Below are positions 1 to 7,134 of a DNA stretch of 34,468 nucleotides, one piece after another. The DNA comes from Clostridia bacterium. Its GTDB lineage: Bacteria > Bacillota_A > Clostridia > Christensenellales > Aristaeellaceae. The first letter of the stretch is position 1, and every line of letters starts with the position of its first letter. The notes below the pieces were generated by a model, which saw only the letters and a program-made list of their open reading frames with translations, searched no databases and was not told the DNA's origin. A program made the translations under genes and the position numbers. The stretch spans positions 1-34,468 of the forward strand of contig JAFWYA010000100.1 of the NCBI GenBank assembly GCA_017517815.1. Direction: 5' to 3'.

Positions 1-3
1 GAG

Positions 4-38
4 AAAAAAGGCCGGACAGGGACAATCCCTATCCAGCC
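4..38 (-). terminator. Rho-independent terminator (minus strand)
   Basis: The minus strand has a 13-bp stem (10-22 with 26-38, two G-U pairs) with a 3-nt loop, followed by six U. Only minus-strand transcription gives the U tract. The nearest upstream minus-strand gene is tRNA-Trp, which already has its own terminator at 129-170, so this is probably a backup site. Confidence 0.75.
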
Positions 39-128
39 AAATGACGCCGTACACTCGATTTCTTGCGCCACGAGGGGCGCTTTTGTCGTTATAACCCTAT
101 ATTTTGACGCTTTATCAGTCTATAAGTG
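39..128. other. Short intergenic stretch, no gene seen
   Basis: I see no ORF with a ribosome binding site and no RNA gene here. A small GC hairpin (65-69 with 76-80) followed by TTTT on the plus strand could be a weak terminator for something outside the window. Confidence 0.4.
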
Positions 129-170
129 CAAAAATAATCACTCATGCTTTGTATCAAAACATGAGTGATT
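129..170 (-). terminator. Terminator of tRNA-Trp
   Basis: There is a perfect 11-bp stem (136-146 with 160-170) and a 13-nt loop, followed by ATTTTTG on the minus strand. It begins 4 nt after the CCA end of the tRNA. Confidence 0.85.
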
Positions 171-173
171 AGG

Positions 174-247
174 TGGCAGGGGCAGAAGGATTCGAACCCT
201 CAACAAAGGTTTTGGAGACCCACGTGTTACCATTACACCATGCCCCT
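174..247 (-). tRNA. trpT: tRNA-Trp (CCA)
   Basis: This 74-nt sequence folds as a tRNA. It has a 7-bp acceptor stem (AGGGGCA/TGCCCCT), a GTGT/ACAC D stem, the anticodon loop CTCCAAA with anticodon CCA at 213-215, a T arm with loop TTCGAAT, discriminator G and an encoded CCA tail. CCA reads UGG, so it is the tryptophan tRNA. The anticodon stem TGGGT/ACCTT has a U-U mismatch at the 27-43 position and a G-U next to it; the other stems pair. It has its own promoter and terminator and is not in an array. Confidence 0.95.
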
Positions 248-260
248 AAGCACAAAACGG

Positions 261-289
261 ATTATAACGCACTTTGGGGGCTTTGTCAA
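261..289 (-). promoter_or_regulatory. Consensus sigma-A promoter of tRNA-Trp
   Basis: On the minus strand, TTGACA (284-289) and TATAAT (261-266) are separated by 17 nt, a perfect match at both boxes. Transcription would begin only a few bases upstream of the mature tRNA 5' end at 247. Confidence 0.9.
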
Positions 290-300
290 TCATTTTATGA

Positions 301-339
301 AAGAAAAATCGAATCAAGCCGAAAGGCTTCCTTTTCGGC
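301..339 (-). terminator. Possible terminator overlapping the ygjV-like stop codon
   Basis: On the minus strand a 7-bp stem (318-324 with 333-339) ends just before the stop codon and is followed by a T-rich run (301-307). It is weak and partly within the coding region. Confidence 0.35.
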
Positions 340-832
340 AGCGCAGAATGCCGATCACAGCCGAGAGGATCGCCACGGATTCGTAAACGATCCCGCCGAC
401 TGACAGCACAAATACATCATAAATCAGTACCATAGGCGAGGTGATCAGGATGCTTTTGCGGATATTCTGCGGTTTGGCAAATGACAGGCAGTACGTGTTG
501 ATGACCAGTCCCAATACCACAAATATGGAATACCAGCCCTGCCAGGACAAAAGTCCCACCACGCCCATCAGCACCGAAAAGAAGGTCGGGCATTTTTTGC
601 CGGAAAACAGAGGCTTGTCCTTGTAGTAGTAGGCAAGGTTTCGCACAATGCCCAGCAGATTCAGCATCAGCCCTGAGGTCGCGCCAATCAAATAATAATG
701 AATGCAAAACGCAATCGTCGTAGCCGTCTGCACTGCCAGCAGCTGCCGCTGGGTGCGCATCTGAAAAGACACGAATCCCAGCGCGACAGCAATCAGCCCC
801 ATCAGCTGACCCAAAAGCATCGTCCAGTTCAA
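314..832 (-). CDS. YgjV-family inner membrane protein
   Basis: This is a 172-aa, very hydrophobic protein with about five to six predicted membrane segments (roughly 5-22, 28-50, 54-70, 84-118 and 128-160). The N-terminal pattern GLIAVALGFVSFQMRTQRQLL and the following IHYYLIGATSG resemble the YgjV (Imp-YgjV) family of small bacterial inner membrane proteins; their function is not established. The start is TTG at 830-832, chosen because AAAGGCGGAG lies 4 nt upstream; an internal ATG four codons later is too far from that site. It follows the amidohydrolase gene (848-1591) with a 15-nt gap, so the two are probably co-transcribed. Confidence 0.75.
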   Translation of the reverse strand: MNWTMLLGQLMGLIAVALGFVSFQMRTQRQLLAVQTATTIAFCIHYYLIGATSGLMLNLLGIVRNLAYYYKDKPLFSGKKCPTFFSVLMGVVGLLSWQGWYSIFVVLGLVINTYCLSFAKPQNIRKSILITSPMVLIYDVFVLSVGGIVYESVAILSAVIGILRCRKGSLSA

Positions 833-847
833 AACGCTCCGCCTTTC

Positions 848-1591
848 TTATGCCTTAGCCTGCAGGTACTTCCCGGCAGCGGCCACAAAGCTGTCAAACA
901 GCACGCTGGAATGCACGTCACGGTCAAAGAACAGTTCGGGATGCCACTGCACGCCCATGCAGAACGGCAGTTCTGTATGTTCAATAGCCTCGATCACACC
1001 GTCCTGGGCATAGGCGCACACACGCATACCGGGCGCAGGCACCCATACAGCCTCATGGTGGAAGGAATTGACGCGGAAACAAAGGTCCTTTTCGATCGCA
1101 TGCAGCATGGTGCCCTCCACAGCCGTCACGCTGTGGGTCTGATGATAGCCGCGCGCCGTCTGGCTGTGCAGAATGGGCGGCTGGCCGTCAGCTGTGCGGA
1201 ACTGGCTGGGCAGATCCTGCCACAGCTTACCGCCGAGGGCGACATTCAGGCTCTGAATACCGCGGCAAATGCCAAAGATGGGCATTTTGCGTGCAACCGC
1301 CGCATGAACCAGCCGCATCTCAAATGCATCGCGCGGCGGGTTGACCTCGCCCAACGCCTGCACGGGTGCTTCGCCGTACAGTGCAGGGTCCACGTCGTTA
1401 CCGCCTGCCAGCAGAATGCCGTCCATCCGGTCCAGGCAGCTTTCCAGCGCTTCACCTTCCATATCATAGGAAAGCATGACGGGAATGGCGCCGCTGTTGC
1501 GAAGCGCACGCATATAGGAACGCGGAACAGAATGGCTGTCTTCGTCTTTATTGATACTGCCAGCAATACCGATCATAGGATACAGATTCAT
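848..1591 (-). CDS. Class I glutamine amidotransferase-like hydrolase (peptidase C26, PuuD type)
   Basis: The 247-aa protein belongs to the gamma-glutamyl hydrolase / gamma-glutamyl-GABA hydrolase family, cytoplasmic enzymes that cleave gamma-glutamyl amide bonds. The nucleophile elbow FGICRGIQ places the catalytic Cys at 109, and VQWHPE gives His217 and Glu219, completing the triad. LAGGNDVDP (61-69) is the usual oxyanion-side motif. I start at ATG 1589-1591 (MNLYPMIGIAGS) because family members begin just before the PxIGI strand; an in-frame ATG 22 codons upstream would add an unlikely extension. The Shine-Dalgarno is weak. No polyamine genes adjoin it, so the substrate is unknown. Confidence 0.82.
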   Translation of the reverse strand: MNLYPMIGIAGSINKDEDSHSVPRSYMRALRNSGAIPVMLSYDMEGEALESCLDRMDGILLAGGNDVDPALYGEAPVQALGEVNPPRDAFEMRLVHAAVARKMPIFGICRGIQSLNVALGGKLWQDLPSQFRTADGQPPILHSQTARGYHQTHSVTAVEGTMLHAIEKDLCFRVNSFHHEAVWVPAPGMRVCAYAQDGVIEAIEHTELPFCMGVQWHPELFFDRDVHSSVLFDSFVAAAGKYLQAKA

Positions 1592-1680
1592 GGTCTTTTG
1601 TGCCTGCCTTTCGAAAAAAGTCGAAAATATAGAGTAGTCATTTCGTGCCGCATCCACCGCTTTCCTGCCGCACCAACCAA

Positions 1681-1720
1681 AAAAGGCACAAAAGAGACGG
1701 CTGCAAACCGCAGCCGTCTC
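1681..1720 (-). terminator. Terminator of the SASP gene pair
   Basis: On the minus strand a perfect 11-bp stem (1694-1704 with 1710-1720), a 5-nt loop and then TTTT and further T-rich sequence. It begins 14 nt after the stop of the second SASP gene. Confidence 0.88.
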
Positions 1721-1734
1721 CTCATTTTCAGCTG

Positions 1735-1968
1735 TTACTGCTGCGTGCCGTTGCTCATGGCGCGCTCAGCGTTTTCGATCAGCCGCTTGACCATATAGCC
1801 GCCGATGTAGCCCGCCTGACGGCTGGGCAGATCGCCGTTATAGCCCTGCTTGAGGTTGATGCCAAGCTCGCTGGCGATCTCATACTTCATGTTGTTGAGC
1901 GCCTGCTTGGCTTCGGGCACCATGGCGCGGTTGCTGGAGGAAGTGCTGTTCTGCTGATTCTGATACAT
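1735..1968 (-). CDS. Small acid-soluble spore protein, alpha/beta type (copy 2)
   Basis: This 77-aa protein binds and protects DNA in the dormant spore. The N-terminus is Q/N/S-rich and low complexity. It is followed by the family core PEAKQALNNMKYEIASELGI, which includes the germination-protease cleavage region (YEIASE), and the C-terminal motif GYIGGYMVKRLIE. Its ribosome binding site is GAGGTGAAGG just ahead of the ATG at 1966-1968. It lies 24 nt downstream of a near-identical paralogue (1993-2226), clearly a tandem duplication, and shares its terminator. The two differ mainly in the N-terminal tail and in NGDLPSRQAGYI versus NGDLTARENGYV. Confidence 0.95.
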   Translation of the reverse strand: MYQNQQNSTSSSNRAMVPEAKQALNNMKYEIASELGINLKQGYNGDLPSRQAGYIGGYMVKRLIENAERAMSNGTQQ

Positions 1969-1992
1969 ATTTCCTTCACCTCATCAAAAATC

Positions 1993-2226
1993 TTACTGCT
2001 GGCCGCTCATCTGACGTTCGGCCTGCTCAATCAGTCGCTTGACCATATAGCCGCCCACATAACCGTTTTCCCTGGCAGTCAGGTCGCCGTTGTAGCCCTG
2101 CTTGAGGTTGATGCCAAGTTCACGGGCGATCTCATATTTCATGTTGTTGAGCGCCTGCTTTGCCTCGGGCACCTCAGGACGGCTGGAGCTGCTGTTGCCG
2201 CCAGACTGACCCTGCTGATTCTGCAT
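1993..2226 (-). CDS. Small acid-soluble spore protein, alpha/beta type (copy 1)
   Basis: This is a 77-aa DNA-binding spore protein with the same core as its neighbour: PEAKQALNNMKYEIARELGI, the germination-protease region, and GYVGGYMVKRLIEQAE at the C-terminus. The N-terminal 18 residues are a flexible Q/G/S tail. The start ATG at 2224-2226 has a strong GAGGAGGTG site 8 nt upstream. It is the first gene of a two-gene transcript read away from the divergent rplJ-rplL operon. A forespore-type promoter candidate lies upstream. The pair is direct evidence that the organism makes, or descended from makers of, endospores. Confidence 0.95.
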   Translation of the reverse strand: MQNQQGQSGGNSSSSRPEVPEAKQALNNMKYEIARELGINLKQGYNGDLTARENGYVGGYMVKRLIEQAERQMSGQQ

Positions 2227-2258
2227 GCGTCGTTCACCTCCTCAACTGGATTCAACGC

Positions 2259-2286
2259 TATTGTGAGTCTGCCGGGGCAAAAATAC
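2259..2286 (-). promoter_or_regulatory. Candidate sigma-G-like forespore promoter for the SASP genes
   Basis: On the minus strand, GTATT (2282-2286) and CACAATA (2259-2265) resemble the forespore sigma -35 and the CATnnTA -10. The 16-nt spacer and one -10 mismatch make this tentative. No good sigma-A promoter is seen here, as expected for SASP genes. Confidence 0.35.
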
Positions 2287-2334
2287 GCTGCCAAATGTTT
2301 TCTTGGAAAGTTTGAAAAAACACACCAAAAGTGC

Positions 2335-2362
2335 TTGACAAAACAAAGAATATGGATATAAT
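2335..2362 (+). promoter_or_regulatory. Sigma-A promoter of rplJ-rplL
   Basis: TTGACA (2335-2340) and TATAAT (2357-2362) are separated by 16 nt, a perfect match at both boxes. Strong expression is expected for ribosomal stalk proteins. Confidence 0.9.
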
Positions 2363-2369
2363 AATACAC

Positions 2370-2504
2370 GATTCTTTGGAAACCTATGCCGAAGACAGCG
2401 GGTCGGGTGCGAAAGCAGCCTTAAAACGTTCCCGCCGAGGTGTAAGGCGGGAGAAATCTCCCCTGCGACTAGTTCGCCCTTGCGCCTGCAAGGGTTTTCT
2501 TTTT
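2370..2504 (+). ncRNA. Ribosomal protein L10 leader with attenuator terminator
   Basis: The 5' UTR carries features of the Firmicutes L10 leader: CCGAAGACAGCGGGT, then CGCCGAGGTGTAAGGCGGG, a purine-rich junction, and a 3' intrinsic terminator. The terminator stem CCCTTGC/GCAAGGG (2477-2483 with 2488-2494) is followed by TTTTCTTTTT and lies about 40 nt before the rplJ start. In this family, excess L10 (with L7/L12) binds the leader and favours termination, giving feedback control. Confidence 0.85.
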
Positions 2505-2541
2505 GGAATCGCAGATTTTCAAGAAGGAGGTGCAACCCCCA

Positions 2542-3054
2542 ATGAGCAAGAATCTCGAGCTGAAAAAGCAGGTCGTTAGCGACATCGTGAAGAAGTTTCA
2601 GGATGCGCAGAGCGTGATGATCGTCAACTACAACGGCCTGACCGTGGAACAGGTGACTGGTCTGCGCGCCCAGTTCCGTGCCAACGGCGTTGACTACTGC
2701 GTTCTGAAGAACACTCTGGTGCGTCGTGCTCTGGCCGAGCTGAACATCGAGGGCCTGGACGAGGTGCTGAACGGCCCCTCTGCGTTCGCCTTTGGCATGA
2801 ACGATCCCGTGAGCCCCGCGAAGATCATCAACGACTTCGTTACCAAGAACAAGACTGAAGCCATCTCCATCAAGGCCGGCCTGCTGGGCCGTGACGTGAT
2901 GTCCATGGATCAGATCAAGGCGCTGGCCGAAATGCCCAGCCGCGAAGTGCTGCTGGCCCGCTTGGTTGGCAGCCTGCAGAGCAGCATCGCTGGCTTCGTG
3001 CGCGTTCTGGACGCTATCGCGAAGAAGGATTCCGAAGCTGCCCCCGAAGCCTGA
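2542..3054 (+). CDS. rplJ: 50S ribosomal protein L10
   Basis: The 170-aa stalk-base protein binds 23S rRNA and anchors L7/L12 dimers through its C-terminal helix. Family features are the N-terminal ELKKQVVSDIVKKFQDAQS, the core FRANGVDYCVLKNTLVRRAL and the LIDA-like tail (residues about 135-160). The start is ATG 2542, with AAGGAGGTG 9 nt upstream; an upstream in-frame ATG at 2503 would lie inside the leader terminator and is rejected. Regulation is by the L10 leader. rplL follows after 62 nt. rplK-rplA are not upstream: the SASP genes occupy that side on the opposite strand. Confidence 0.97.
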   Translation: MSKNLELKKQVVSDIVKKFQDAQSVMIVNYNGLTVEQVTGLRAQFRANGVDYCVLKNTLVRRALAELNIEGLDEVLNGPSAFAFGMNDPVSPAKIINDFVTKNKTEAISIKAGLLGRDVMSMDQIKALAEMPSREVLLARLVGSLQSSIAGFVRVLDAIAKKDSEAAPEA

Positions 3055-3116
3055 TGCGCTTCAAACCTACTTATCTTAAAAAAATTGCTATCTGATTTGA
3101 ATGGAGGTTATTCACA

Positions 3117-3488
3117 ATGACTCACGCTGAAATCATTGAGATGATTGAGAAGATGACCGTTCTGGAACTGAACGATCTGGTTAAGGCCCTGGAAGAGCAC
3201 TTTGGCGTTTCCGCCGCTGCCGCTGTCGTCGCCGTTCCTGGCGCTGGCGCTGCTGCCGCTGCTGCTGAAGAAGAGAAGACCGAGTTCGACGCCATCCTGA
3301 AGGATGCCGGCTCCGAGAAGATCAAGGTCATCAAGGTCATCCGCGAGCTGACCGGCCTGGGCCTGAAGGAAGCCAAGGACTTCGTGGAATCCGCTCCCAA
3401 GACCATCAAGGAAGCCGCTTCCAAGGAAGACTGCGAAAAGATCAAGGCCAAGCTGGCCGAAGTCGGCGCCACCGTCGAAATCAAGTAA
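3117..3488 (+). CDS. rplL: 50S ribosomal protein L7/L12
   Basis: This 123-aa stalk protein recruits translational GTPases to the ribosome. It has an N-terminal dimerisation domain (about 1-33), an Ala/Gly-rich hinge (about 34-56) and the C-terminal factor-binding domain containing [21 protein letters not shown]. The ribosome binding site GGAGGT lies just upstream of the ATG. A strong terminator follows 17 nt after the stop, so the transcript ends here; rpoB, the usual next gene, is absent. Confidence 0.98.
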   Translation: MTHAEIIEMIEKMTVLELNDLVKALEEHFGVSAAAAVVAVPGAGAAAAAAEEEKTEFDAILKDAGSEKIKVIKVIRELTGLGLKEAKDFVESAPKTIKEAASKEDCEKIKAKLAEVGATVEIK

Positions 3489-3505
3489 TTTCGATTACTG
3501 CGCTA

Positions 3506-3538
3506 AAGGAACTCCGTGCAAACGGAGTTCCTTTTTTT
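3506..3538 (+). terminator. Terminator of the rplJ-rplL operon
   Basis: A perfect 10-bp stem (3508-3517 with 3522-3531), GCAA tetraloop and a run of seven T. Confidence 0.92.
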
Positions 3539-3544
3539 ATGTTG

Positions 3545-3581
3545 CAAAAGGCGCTGATGCCAAACGGATCAGCGCCTTTTG
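3545..3581. terminator. Bidirectional terminator hairpin
   Basis: A perfect 14-bp stem (3545-3558 with 3568-3581) whose ends are AAAA/TTTT, with more T on the plus strand. It lies between the convergent rplL and the small minus-strand gene and can serve the latter. Confidence 0.75.
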
Positions 3582-3779
3582 TTATTTTTTCTTTTTGGGC
3601 GGGCGGCTTGCCGCCAGTTCTTCATTTTCCCATGCCGGTTTCTGCTGATGGATGGCATACAGCTCAGCATAATCTTTGCCTTCTTCCGGTGACTGAACAG
3701 CCGCAGGCGTCAGTCCTGTACATTCTGTTGCACTGACCAGGTCCTCTGTTTCCATAACGGGCAGCGTTTTCTTTTCCAT
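3582..3779 (-). CDS. Small acidic protein with Lys-rich tail, function unknown
   Basis: I do not recognise this 65-aa protein. It has a charged N-terminus (MEKKTLPVMETEDL), a central ECTGLTP segment, a DYAELYAIHQQ segment that could form a helix, and ends in PPKKKK. There is no membrane segment or signal peptide. It is likely real: AAAGGAGG lies 7 nt before the ATG and a strong terminator hairpin follows the stop directly. The leader contains a perfect inverted repeat GGTTG-CGC-CAACC (3812-3824). I found no clear sigma-A promoter on this strand, so expression may be stage-specific. Confidence 0.6.
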   Translation of the reverse strand: MEKKTLPVMETEDLVSATECTGLTPAAVQSPEEGKDYAELYAIHQQKPAWENEELAASRPPKKKK

Positions 3780-3864
3780 ATTGCAGCCTCCTTTTCTTTA
3801 TTCACGATGCAGGTTGCGCCAACCCCAATATCTGCATACAGTCAAACATTTCCACTGCATTTCT

Positions 3865-3893
3865 TTGACTTTCCAGACCGGATGCATTATAAT
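3865..3893 (+). promoter_or_regulatory. Sigma-A promoter of the sortase gene
   Basis: TTGACT (3865-3870) and TATAAT (3888-3893) are separated by 17 nt, placing transcription start about 20 nt before the sortase TTG codon. Confidence 0.85.
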
Positions 3894-3922
3894 GCACATA
3901 TCACTCTAAAGAGGCGATTTTG

Positions 3923-4963
3923 TTGAAGGTCAACCGTCCCACGCAGCGCATCGGGTTTTACCCCGAAGCCAACGAACCCCAGCCGCCGCGCCGGCAGCCC
4001 CCCAAGCGCAGAAAACTGTCCCCGCAGGCCATGATGCGGCTTGTGATGATGGGTGTTTGCCTGTGTGTATTCATCACATGTTCAGTGCTGCTCATTCGTT
4101 ATTTCAGCAGCATTGCCGCTTCGCGCAAAGCCTCACGTGAGCTGGAAGCCGTTTATTCCGCTGCTCTGGAACAAACGGCAGAACCCACTGCCTCTCCCAC
4201 CGCCGAGCCCACGCAGGCTCCGGTTGTAACGGCAAAGCCCAAAGCCACGGCTGCTCCTGCTGTTCGCAGCACACCTGCACCGTCCGCAGCAGAGCTTTGG
4301 CCCAGCACCTATGCCAATAACCCCACACTGCGCGTATCGTCTGTGTTTTATGAGCTGCAGAGGCAAAACAAGGATATCATCGGCTGGCTCAAAATTGACG
4401 GCGTGGTAGAAGAACCCGTGCTGCAGCGCGACAATTCCTATTATTTGACGCATAACGCATTGGGTCAGCGCAGTGTGACCGGCGCATTGTTCCTTGATGA
4501 AACCTGCGAATTGAAAAAGGTGCCCACCCAGATGGTCATTCACGGCCACAACATGAAGGAAGGCGCAATGTTCGGCTCGCTGAAAAAGTACAAGGTCAAG
4601 GACGCAAGCTATTACCGCGATCATCCCTTCATCGACTTCAACACCATCTACGAAAACGGCCGCTATGTTATTTTCGCCGTATGCGAAGTGGACATTCGTG
4701 CCGGAAGGCCGGATTATCTTCCCTTCTGGCATGACGTTCGTTTCAGCAGTGCAACGGCTTTTGAAGAATATGTAAGTGACGCACGCGCCCTGTCGCATTA
4801 CCGCTGCAATGTGGACGTTTCTCCCGGCGACCGCCTGCTGACGCTGTCCACCTGTACCGGCACGGATGACAACAAGCGTCTGCTGGTCATGGCCCGCAAG
4901 CTGCGTGACGACGAAAACGAGCTCGAGCTCAAAATTTCCATTCTCAGCACATCCGATCGCTGA
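3923..4963 (+). CDS. srtB: Class B sortase
   Basis: This membrane-anchored cysteine transpeptidase attaches cell-surface proteins (NPQTN-like signals in SrtB systems) to peptidoglycan. From a TTG start it has 346 residues: a basic, proline-rich cytoplasmic N-terminus, one membrane segment (about 38-60), an extracellular Thr/Pro/Ala-rich linker (about 78-120) and the catalytic domain. Catalytic residues are visible: His209 in HGHNMKEGAMFGSL, Cys311 in TLSTC and Arg319. NKDIIGWLKIDG and YYLTHN are class B hallmarks. Two adjacent TTG codons (3920, 3923) could start it; 3923 has the better spacing (8 nt) from AAAGAGG. No sorting-signal substrate lies nearby, so its target is unknown. Confidence 0.9.
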   Translation: MKVNRPTQRIGFYPEANEPQPPRRQPPKRRKLSPQAMMRLVMMGVCLCVFITCSVLLIRYFSSIAASRKASRELEAVYSAALEQTAEPTASPTAEPTQAPVVTAKPKATAAPAVRSTPAPSAAELWPSTYANNPTLRVSSVFYELQRQNKDIIGWLKIDGVVEEPVLQRDNSYYLTHNALGQRSVTGALFLDETCELKKVPTQMVIHGHNMKEGAMFGSLKKYKVKDASYYRDHPFIDFNTIYENGRYVIFAVCEVDIRAGRPDYLPFWHDVRFSSATAFEEYVSDARALSHYRCNVDVSPGDRLLTLSTCTGTDDNKRLLVMARKLRDDENELELKISILSTSDR

Positions 4964-4970
4964 TTTTCCT

Positions 4971-5010
4971 CGCGTCTGCTCCTGATTGGGGTGGACGCGT
5001 TTCCATTTTA
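4971..5010 (+). terminator. Terminator of the sortase gene
   Basis: A 12-bp stem with three G-U pairs (4971-4982 with 4988-4999) and a 5-nt loop, followed by TTTCCATTTT. Confidence 0.6.
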
Positions 5011-5018
5011 GTTTTTAT

Positions 5019-5047
5019 TTGATAAACTGTTTGTAGTGTGCTATAAT
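5019..5047 (+). promoter_or_regulatory. Sigma-A promoter of the CNNM/HAD operon
   Basis: TTGATA (5019-5024) and TATAAT (5042-5047), 17-nt spacer. Confidence 0.85.
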
Positions 5048-5091
5048 AAACAATCATGCGGTTTGAACCGCGCATTTAAGGAGGGCTTTCC

Positions 5092-6453
5092 TTGGACGAC
5101 CCCATAGGCAGTCAGCTGCTGATTCAGCTGGTACTTATTCTTGTTAATGCGTTCTTTGCTTCTACCGAGACAGCAGTCGTGTCTCTGAACGAAAACCGTA
5201 TACGCAAACAGGTGGAAGACGGCGACAACGCCGCTGTTGTTATGCTTAAAATGATCGAATCGCCCACGCGTTTCCTGTCCACCATTCAGGTGTGTATTAC
5301 GCTGAGCGGTTTTCTTGCCAGTGCGTTTGCTGCTGACAACTTTGCCTCCAAGCTGGCGGATGTAATTGTTGCAGCTGGTTTCACGCTGCTTTCCCCTGCG
5401 CTTCTCAATACCATCTGCGTGGTCCTGATCACACTGGTGCTGAGCTATTTCATGATTGTCTTGGGCGAGCTGGTGCCCAAACGCATCGCGCTGCACAATG
5501 CCGAGCGCGTGGCGCGTTTTACCTGCAGCATTATCAATACAGTGGCTGCCATTTTCTCTCCTCTGGTATGGCTGCTGACCGTCAGCACCAACGGCGTGCT
5601 GCGTCTTTTGCGTATCAATCCCGATGAAAACACCGAAGAGGTCACTGAAGAGGAAATCCGCATGATGGTGGACATCGGCAGTGAAAGCGGTGCAATCGAG
5701 CAGGATGAACGCACCATGATCGAAAATATTTTCGAGTTCAATAATACCACCGCAGCCGATGTGATGGTGCACCGCATTGACGTGGTTGCACTGCCCATCG
5801 ATGCAGATGATGAACAAATCATCCAGACGATCCGCGAAAGCGGCAAGAGTCGTTTCCCGGTTTATCAGGGTGATATCGACAATGTGGTCGGCATCCTCAA
5901 TCTGCGTGATTTTCTGCTCAACAAGCAGCTGAAAACGCCCAAAACCACACGCCAACTGCTGCGCAAACCCTATCTGGTGCCCGAGACCATTGCTGCCGAT
6001 ACTCTTTTCAGCAACATGCAAAAGCAGAAGGTGCATATGGCCATCGTGGTGGATGAATATGGCGGCATGAGCGGCATCGTCACCATGGAGGATCTGCTGG
6101 AAGAAATCGTGGGCAACATCTACGATGAATTCGACAATCCTGCCGAAGATCAGGAGCTTGAAGTGCTGGGCGAAAACCTATGGCGCGTCAACGGCACGGC
6201 TGAGCTGGAAATGCTTTCTGAAACGCTGGATGTGGAGCTTCCCCTTGAAGAGGAATTCGACACGCTCAGCGGTCTGGTATTCAGCGCTTTCCCCCGCATT
6301 CCCGAGGATGGCAGCACGCCGGAAGTCACTCTGTACGGGCTGCACATTCAGGTAGAAAGCATTTGCGATCATCGCGTGGAAAAGGCGCTGGTCAGCAAGG
6401 TTGCCACTGAGGAAGCAGAAAAACCCGAGGACGAAGACAGGAGTGACGACTGA
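5092..6453 (+). CDS. CNNM/CBS/CorC-type membrane protein (hemolysin C family)
   Basis: The 453-aa protein has the three-part architecture of the HlyC/CorC family: a DUF21/CNNM membrane domain (about 5-185, with [18 protein letters not shown] near the start and [17 protein letters not shown] at 125-140), a tandem CBS pair (about 205-325, [13 protein letters not shown] then [27 protein letters not shown]) and a C-terminal CorC_HlyC domain (about 340-425), ending in a very acidic tail. Members are implicated in Mg2+/Co2+ transport or homeostasis; the exact substrate here is inferred. The TTG start at 5092 has AAGGAGGG 8 nt upstream. Its stop overlaps the next start (TGATG), so the two genes are translationally coupled. 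Confidence 0.9.
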   Translation: MDDPIGSQLLIQLVLILVNAFFASTETAVVSLNENRIRKQVEDGDNAAVVMLKMIESPTRFLSTIQVCITLSGFLASAFAADNFASKLADVIVAAGFTLLSPALLNTICVVLITLVLSYFMIVLGELVPKRIALHNAERVARFTCSIINTVAAIFSPLVWLLTVSTNGVLRLLRINPDENTEEVTEEEIRMMVDIGSESGAIEQDERTMIENIFEFNNTTAADVMVHRIDVVALPIDADDEQIIQTIRESGKSRFPVYQGDIDNVVGILNLRDFLLNKQLKTPKTTRQLLRKPYLVPETIAADTLFSNMQKQKVHMAIVVDEYGGMSGIVTMEDLLEEIVGNIYDEFDNPAEDQELEVLGENLWRVNGTAELEMLSETLDVELPLEEEFDTLSGLVFSAFPRIPEDGSTPEVTLYGLHIQVESICDHRVEKALVSKVATEEAEKPEDEDRSDD

Positions 6454-7076
6454 TGAAAACCATCCGTCATTTATTCTGGGACTTTGACGGCACACTGTAC
6501 CAGTCCTACCCCAAAATGCTGAAATCTTCGATGCAGGCGCTCAGTGATATGAATCTGCATTTTTCTCAGGAGGAAGTGCTGAAACTCATCAAGATCAATG
6601 TGAGCTACGTCCTTCGTGTATGTGCTCAGCGCAGTGGTGCGGATGCAGATCAGCTGATTGCCCGTTTCTATGTTCACCACCATCAGGAAAAGGATTTTCC
6701 ACCCTTCGAGGGGATGGAAGATTGCCTGAGAACCCTGCACGCAGCCGGAGTGAAGCATTATCTGTACACGCACCGCGACATGAGCGCCGTGCGCCAGCTT
6801 CAGCAGGACGGTCTGTGGGAGCTGTTCAGCGATGCCGTCACCAAGGAGGATCCTTTTCCGCGTAAGCCCGAGCCTGACGCGCTGCTGGCGCTGATGGCAC
6901 GCAATGGTCTTTCCCCGAAAGAATGCGCCATGGTAGGCGACCGCGATGTGGATATTGAAGCTGGAAGAAACGCAGGCATGAGGGGTATTCTGTTTGATCC
7001 GGAAGGGTATTACCCAGGCTGCTCGTGCGATCTTCAAATTGATTCTCTTGCTCAGCTACCCGAAAAGCTGCTGTAA
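6453..7076 (+). CDS. HAD-superfamily phosphatase (phosphoglycolate phosphatase-like)
   Basis: This 207-aa cytoplasmic HAD hydrolase has all four motifs: DFDGTLYQS (nucleophile Asp10, Asp12), YTHRD (motif II Thr), RKPEPDALL (motif III Lys) and VGDRDVDIEAGRNAGM (motif IV). The cap lies between about 18 and 85 (helical, C1 type). The family covers phosphoglycolate, pyrophosphate and sugar phosphatases; the substrate cannot be read from sequence. The ATG overlaps the upstream TGA by one base. A bidirectional terminator follows. Confidence 0.85.
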   Translation: MKTIRHLFWDFDGTLYQSYPKMLKSSMQALSDMNLHFSQEEVLKLIKINVSYVLRVCAQRSGADADQLIARFYVHHHQEKDFPPFEGMEDCLRTLHAAGVKHYLYTHRDMSAVRQLQQDGLWELFSDAVTKEDPFPRKPEPDALLALMARNGLSPKECAMVGDRDVDIEAGRNAGMRGILFDPEGYYPGCSCDLQIDSLAQLPEKLL

Positions 7077-7081
7077 ACTGC

Positions 7082-7134
7082 AAAAAGCAACGCCCTGCGA
7101 AATATTCCGCAGGGCGTTGCTTTTGGGTTTTTAG
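7082..7134. terminator. Bidirectional terminator between convergent genes
   Basis: A perfect 17-bp stem (7083-7099 with 7108-7124) with AAAA/TTTT ends and an 8-nt loop. T-rich sequence follows on the plus strand. It serves the HAD gene (plus) and the MFS gene (minus). Confidence 0.88.

Noticed and set aside
698..1798. Long 366-aa plus-strand ORF
   Set aside because: It is antisense to the C26 hydrolase and the YgjV-like gene, both with recognisable motifs and ribosome binding sites; its composition is that of a shadow frame.
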